A DNA stretch of 64,000 bases. Source: Hibiscus mutabilis. Its lineage: Eukaryota > Streptophyta > Magnoliopsida > Malvales > Malvaceae. Positions 60,691 through 64,000 of this stretch are shown one piece after another; position 1 is the stretch's first letter, and each line of letters starts with the position of its first letter. The position numbers were made by a program, and so were the translations under genes. The DNA is taken from contig CM033726.1 of the NCBI GenBank assembly GCA_019671005.1, positions 5,277,213 to 5,341,212 of the forward strand. Reading direction: 5' to 3'. A model generated the notes under the pieces. It did not search any database. It had not been told where the DNA came from and was given only the letters and a program-made list of their open reading frames with translations.

Positions 60691-61948
60691 AAAAATGAGT
60701 GATTACATATAGGCATTAGTAGCACAAACTTTAGTCCCCTTAGGAATCCATTTTTCAATTTCATCCTTTTTATTTGAAGTAATTAGTCCTTTTGGTACCC
60801 AAATACTTCTAAAATATTTTCCATTAAAAAATCTAAGGGCACTAGATTGTCTTTGATAAAAATTTGATTTTCCAAAATTATTTTTCGTTCTAATTCCTTG
60901 GAAATCAAATATTTTTCTTTCTTAAGATAATCCACCTCATTTTGATGATCTTTTTCCATCTTTTGAAGCAAATTTTGCAAATTTAAAACTTTAAGCTCAA
61001 AATCTTTCATTTTTGCTTCAAATTCTAAATTGGTTTTAGAAAGCAAATCATTTTCAGTTTTCAATTTTGAAATCAACTTTTTATTTTTTGAAAATGAAGC
61101 TTTAAATTCAAAAACCAATTCATCACATGCTTCTTGTAACTCATCAAATGTATAAAAATTAGAAATAGGTGAGTTAGAAGCTACCTCTCCCTCTTGGAGG
61201 GCCATAAAACATAGGTGGGCTACCTCATCTTCATCGGTAAAGTCTTCATCACTCCATGTTGCCACATATGCTTTCTTTAAAGATGATCCATTTTTGTTGA
61301 AGTGAGGGCAATCATATTTGGTGTGCATTGTCTTATTGCATTCGAAGCACTTGGGGGGGTTTTCATCTTCTTCTTCGATTCATGTTTTGATTCTTCCTTT
61401 TCGCACTTCATGAATCGAGCAAACTTCTTGAAGAGATGGGTCATCTCTTCATCCTCGCTTTCCTCCTTACTTGAATCTTTTTGATGGCTTGTAGAGGATT
61501 TAAGAGCTACTATGTTTATATCTTCGATTCTGAGCTCTTTGATCTTTTTCTCCTTCTCCTCTCAAAATAGTTTGGACATCAACTCATGGGTAAGAAGGGA
61601 CCCAATTAGCTCATCAAGCTTGAGCTCCTTTAAGTTTTTGCCTCAATAATTGCCTTCTTTTTACTCTCTCATGATTCAAAAAGTGAATAAATAAACTTCC
61701 AAACGAGTTTGTTTTCCGAAATCTCATTTCCATGACCATTGAGTTCATTGACGATTATGGAGAACAGTCGAACATACTCTTGATGTCTTCTTTCGGGCTC
61801 ATCTTGAAGTTTTTGTAATTGTGGTTGAGTAGACCAATCTTTATCTCTTTCACCTCGTTTGTACCTTCATGAATCACTTCAAGCTTGTCCCAAACTTTTT
61901 TGGCACTCTCACAAGAAGAAACCTTTGCATATTCATCTGAGCCCAATT
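60690..61948 (-). pseudogene. Ty1/Copia gag remnant
   Basis: On the minus strand: DEYAKVSSCESAKKVWDKLE and NHNYKNFKMSPKEDIKSMF (a UBN2-type gag domain, 61946-61755), a frame-broken linker, the zinc knuckle CFECNKTMHTKYDC (C-x2-C-x4-H-x4-C, about 61348-61307), an open coiled-coil frame to 60783, and WVPKG words near 60760-60690. Stops and shifts interrupt the first half. The N-terminus is cut off at about 61948 by the next LTR. Confidence 0.75.
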
Positions 61949-63600
61949 ATAACCCCCTAAAGGCATATTCACGTAAAGGCCTCGAAGAACGTGCAAAATC
62001 GGCCTGAACAGAATGAGGTGGTAACTCGTTAGCCTTAGAGACGATACATGAACACGAGATTAATTCGGGTTAATCCGATACTCAATTCTTCTAAAATCAC
62101 TAAGGTACAAATTAATTGTGATTAACAAAACAGATCTTTTAGGTTCGAATTAGTCAAAACGGACAGCGAATTCGAGCTCAAGACGTCGAATAAGGTCAAG
62201 ATGAAGGTTTTCTAAAAAAAATCAACTTTGGGTCAAAAAATCAAAGTCAACCATAGTCAAAGTTAAGGTTAAAGGTCAATCCTAGTCAAAGGTCAACTCT
62301 GGTCAAAATCAACTGGTCAACTCTAGTCAAAGTCAATGGTCAATTCTGGTCAAACTGGTCAATCTAACATCATCAAGGTCAACGCTAACGTCATTAGGGT
62401 CAACAGGTTGGTTCGGTTAACATTCCAAAATTAAAAACCGGTTCAGCTGATTCGATTCGCCTATCTGGTTCGGTTCTCAACAGTTTCGAGTCACAAAGTC
62501 CGGTCTGCTTCACTGGTTTGGTTCGGCACTCAAACCCGGTTCGGCTTACTCTCCAGATTGGGCACACTAGACCAATTCAGCCCGCTCTCTCCCTTGGGCT
62601 CACTTACGGATTTGGGTTTAACCCAAATACACACACCCCACTGGTCTCATTTCTAAATAGGCTCAATACATCAAACCCCACAATCGGGCTCACCCAATTA
62701 CACATAGCCATTAGCCATAGCACCAAATCTGAAACTAGGGCTAATACACCCTAATTAAGACAGCAACAAAGAAAAGAACGATAGAGGTGGCAGCGGCAGA
62801 AAAGATAACGGCAGGGGCAAGGCGATTGAAGCGATGAGTACGGGGGCACATTTCCGACTGCAACCAAAATGTAATCTTCAACGGGAACCACAACCCACAA
62901 CTTAGAATCACGGATTAATAATCAAAACCAAGAACTCAAAGCTTACCTACACACAAACAAAGAACGACGGCAGTGGCGATATACAAGGGGAAAGAGGCGA
63001 CGCAATATCACAATGGCAGCGGCAGAAAGCAAGGCGGCAAAAGTGACAAAACCAAAATCGAGGGGAAAATGGGGGTGGAGCACGATGTCAAAAGGGAAAA
63101 CTGAAGGGTTTATCGCTGATTTCTGAGCAAACAATGATAAACAAATAAGGGCTGATAGTTGGGGTTTATATGCGAGACTACAACAGACGATGTGGTCTTG
63201 GCGGTGTGACCCGGATGGCGGTCGAAGGGTTTCTCGAAATCTGATCAGAGAAACAATAGGTGAGGGGAGATGAAACGAGAGAGAGAGGGAAAAAGAAGAA
63301 GGGTGCGGCTACTGTGTAAAAGAGAAATATGAAAACGGCTCCCAGGGTTGAAAAGAAAAGGCTCAAATACCCTAATATTTTGGGTAAATCACAAGAGATA
63401 GGTCTAATTTAACCCGCTTTAAAGATTTGTCATCAAGGTTTTGCTTTTTAACAATTTGATCACTAAAATGATTTATTATAGAATTAGCCCCAAATTAAAT
63501 TAGGGTTTCAGAATTGTAATTCCCAAATTCTAGGATTTTAGAATTAGGGATTTCAACATCTAGGGTTTTTTGAATTATGGGGGATTTTTGGGGTGTTACA
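61949..63600 (-). mobile_element. 3' LTR of a minus-strand Gypsy element
   Basis: On the minus strand it begins TGTAACACCCC at 63600, directly after a polypurine tract, and ends GGGGGTTATAA near 61949, where the Copia frame stops abruptly. Length is about 1.65 kb. It holds a dense cluster of GTCAA words at 62231-62405 and CGGTT-rich text at 62400-62530. The left end is a degenerate TA rather than TG..CA, so the boundary is less sure. Confidence 0.7.
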
Positions 63601-64000
63601 ACTCTCCCTCCCTTAAAAAAAATTCGTCAACAAAATTTTTAGACTTAACATCAGATTCCCAAATTAACTGACACATTATTTTTCTTCTCCATTCTAAATT
63701 TCTATTCCATCATAACCAAAAGCAAAACTGAACACATCAAAAAGTACCTACTAAGTCATCGTGCATATCATCATATCCAACGTGAGATCCGGTCAAATAT
63801 ACAGAACCTGGTTGTCTAACCTTGGGTCTAACTGATCCACCTCTCTGAGTATGTCTACCTATACTAGCAGTACCAGAAGCAGTATCAGAAGCATTTGACC
63901 TAAGCTGCCCTCTACCTCTGTGAGGTGCCTGAACCGGTGCATGTTCATGACTCTGCACGGATAAATTGGTAGGTGAACGCAGACAATTCTTTAAGTAATA
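63601..64000 (-). mobile_element. 3' internal end of the same Gypsy element, with gag remnant
   Basis: A polypurine tract (AAGGGAGGGAGAGT read on the minus strand) ends at 63601. The frame 63958-63737 encodes QAPHRGRGQLRS and RPKVRQPGSVYL...LVGTF. This resembles the gag-protease junction of chromovirus-type elements, where an arginine/glycine-rich stretch precedes the protease. If so, nearly all of pol is missing between it and the tract, and this is an internally deleted, non-autonomous copy. It continues beyond the window. Confidence 0.55.

Overview
This is a 64-kb, AT-rich, intron-containing plant nuclear window, very probably from a eudicot. Cotton or another Malvaceae is my guess from the repeat families, which I could not test. 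It is a gene-poor island packed with nested transposable elements (TEs). Four host genes can be read: a small DUF7054 gene (1095-1596, minus); a chloroplast thioredoxin-like HCF164 gene broken in two (7579-8966 and 22505-23765, minus); an intact PLAC8/plant-cadmium-resistance gene (29216-30510, plus); and a GH17+X8 beta-1,3-glucanase with several frame breaks (30888-33497, minus).

The most striking object is at 8967-22504. It is a 13.5-kb Ty3/Gypsy-type insertion in a coding exon of HCF164, flanked by a perfect 5-bp target duplication (ATCTT). It is not a normal element. It reads LTR - 0.9-kb internal - LTR - 0.9-kb internal - LTR, with LTRs of about 3.9 kb. Each internal part holds only a Met-type primer binding site, the last codons of a Gypsy chromodomain and a polypurine tract. 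The middle LTR looks mosaic, as expected if unequal recombination between LTRs built the array. The interrupted HCF164 copy also has ACG where its ATG should be.

Layout: 1-1024, LTR fragment; 1095-1596, DUF7054 gene; 2509-7330, MITEs and degenerate telomere-like repeats; 7579-23765, HCF164 split by the tandem LTR array; 23874-24730, Mutator-like element with a GC-rich core; about 25000-25802, 5'-truncated LINE tail; 29216-33497, the PLAC8 and GH17 genes; 34458-37303, hAT- and Harbinger-like elements; about 39000-60690, two Tat/Ogre-like elements facing each other with two Athila-like elements, also facing each other, between them, plus two solo LTRs; 60690-61948, Copia gag remnant; 61949-64000, the 3' end of another Gypsy element on the minus strand.

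The host genes show no functional linkage. The TE history can be dated relatively from the nesting: a solo LTR in an Athila LTR of its own family (TSD GAGAC), a solo LTR in the left Tat element (TSD ATAGA), and a Gypsy LTR abutting the Copia remnant. All boundaries, exon joins and target duplications were read by eye from the sequence. Family names are recognition, not search results.
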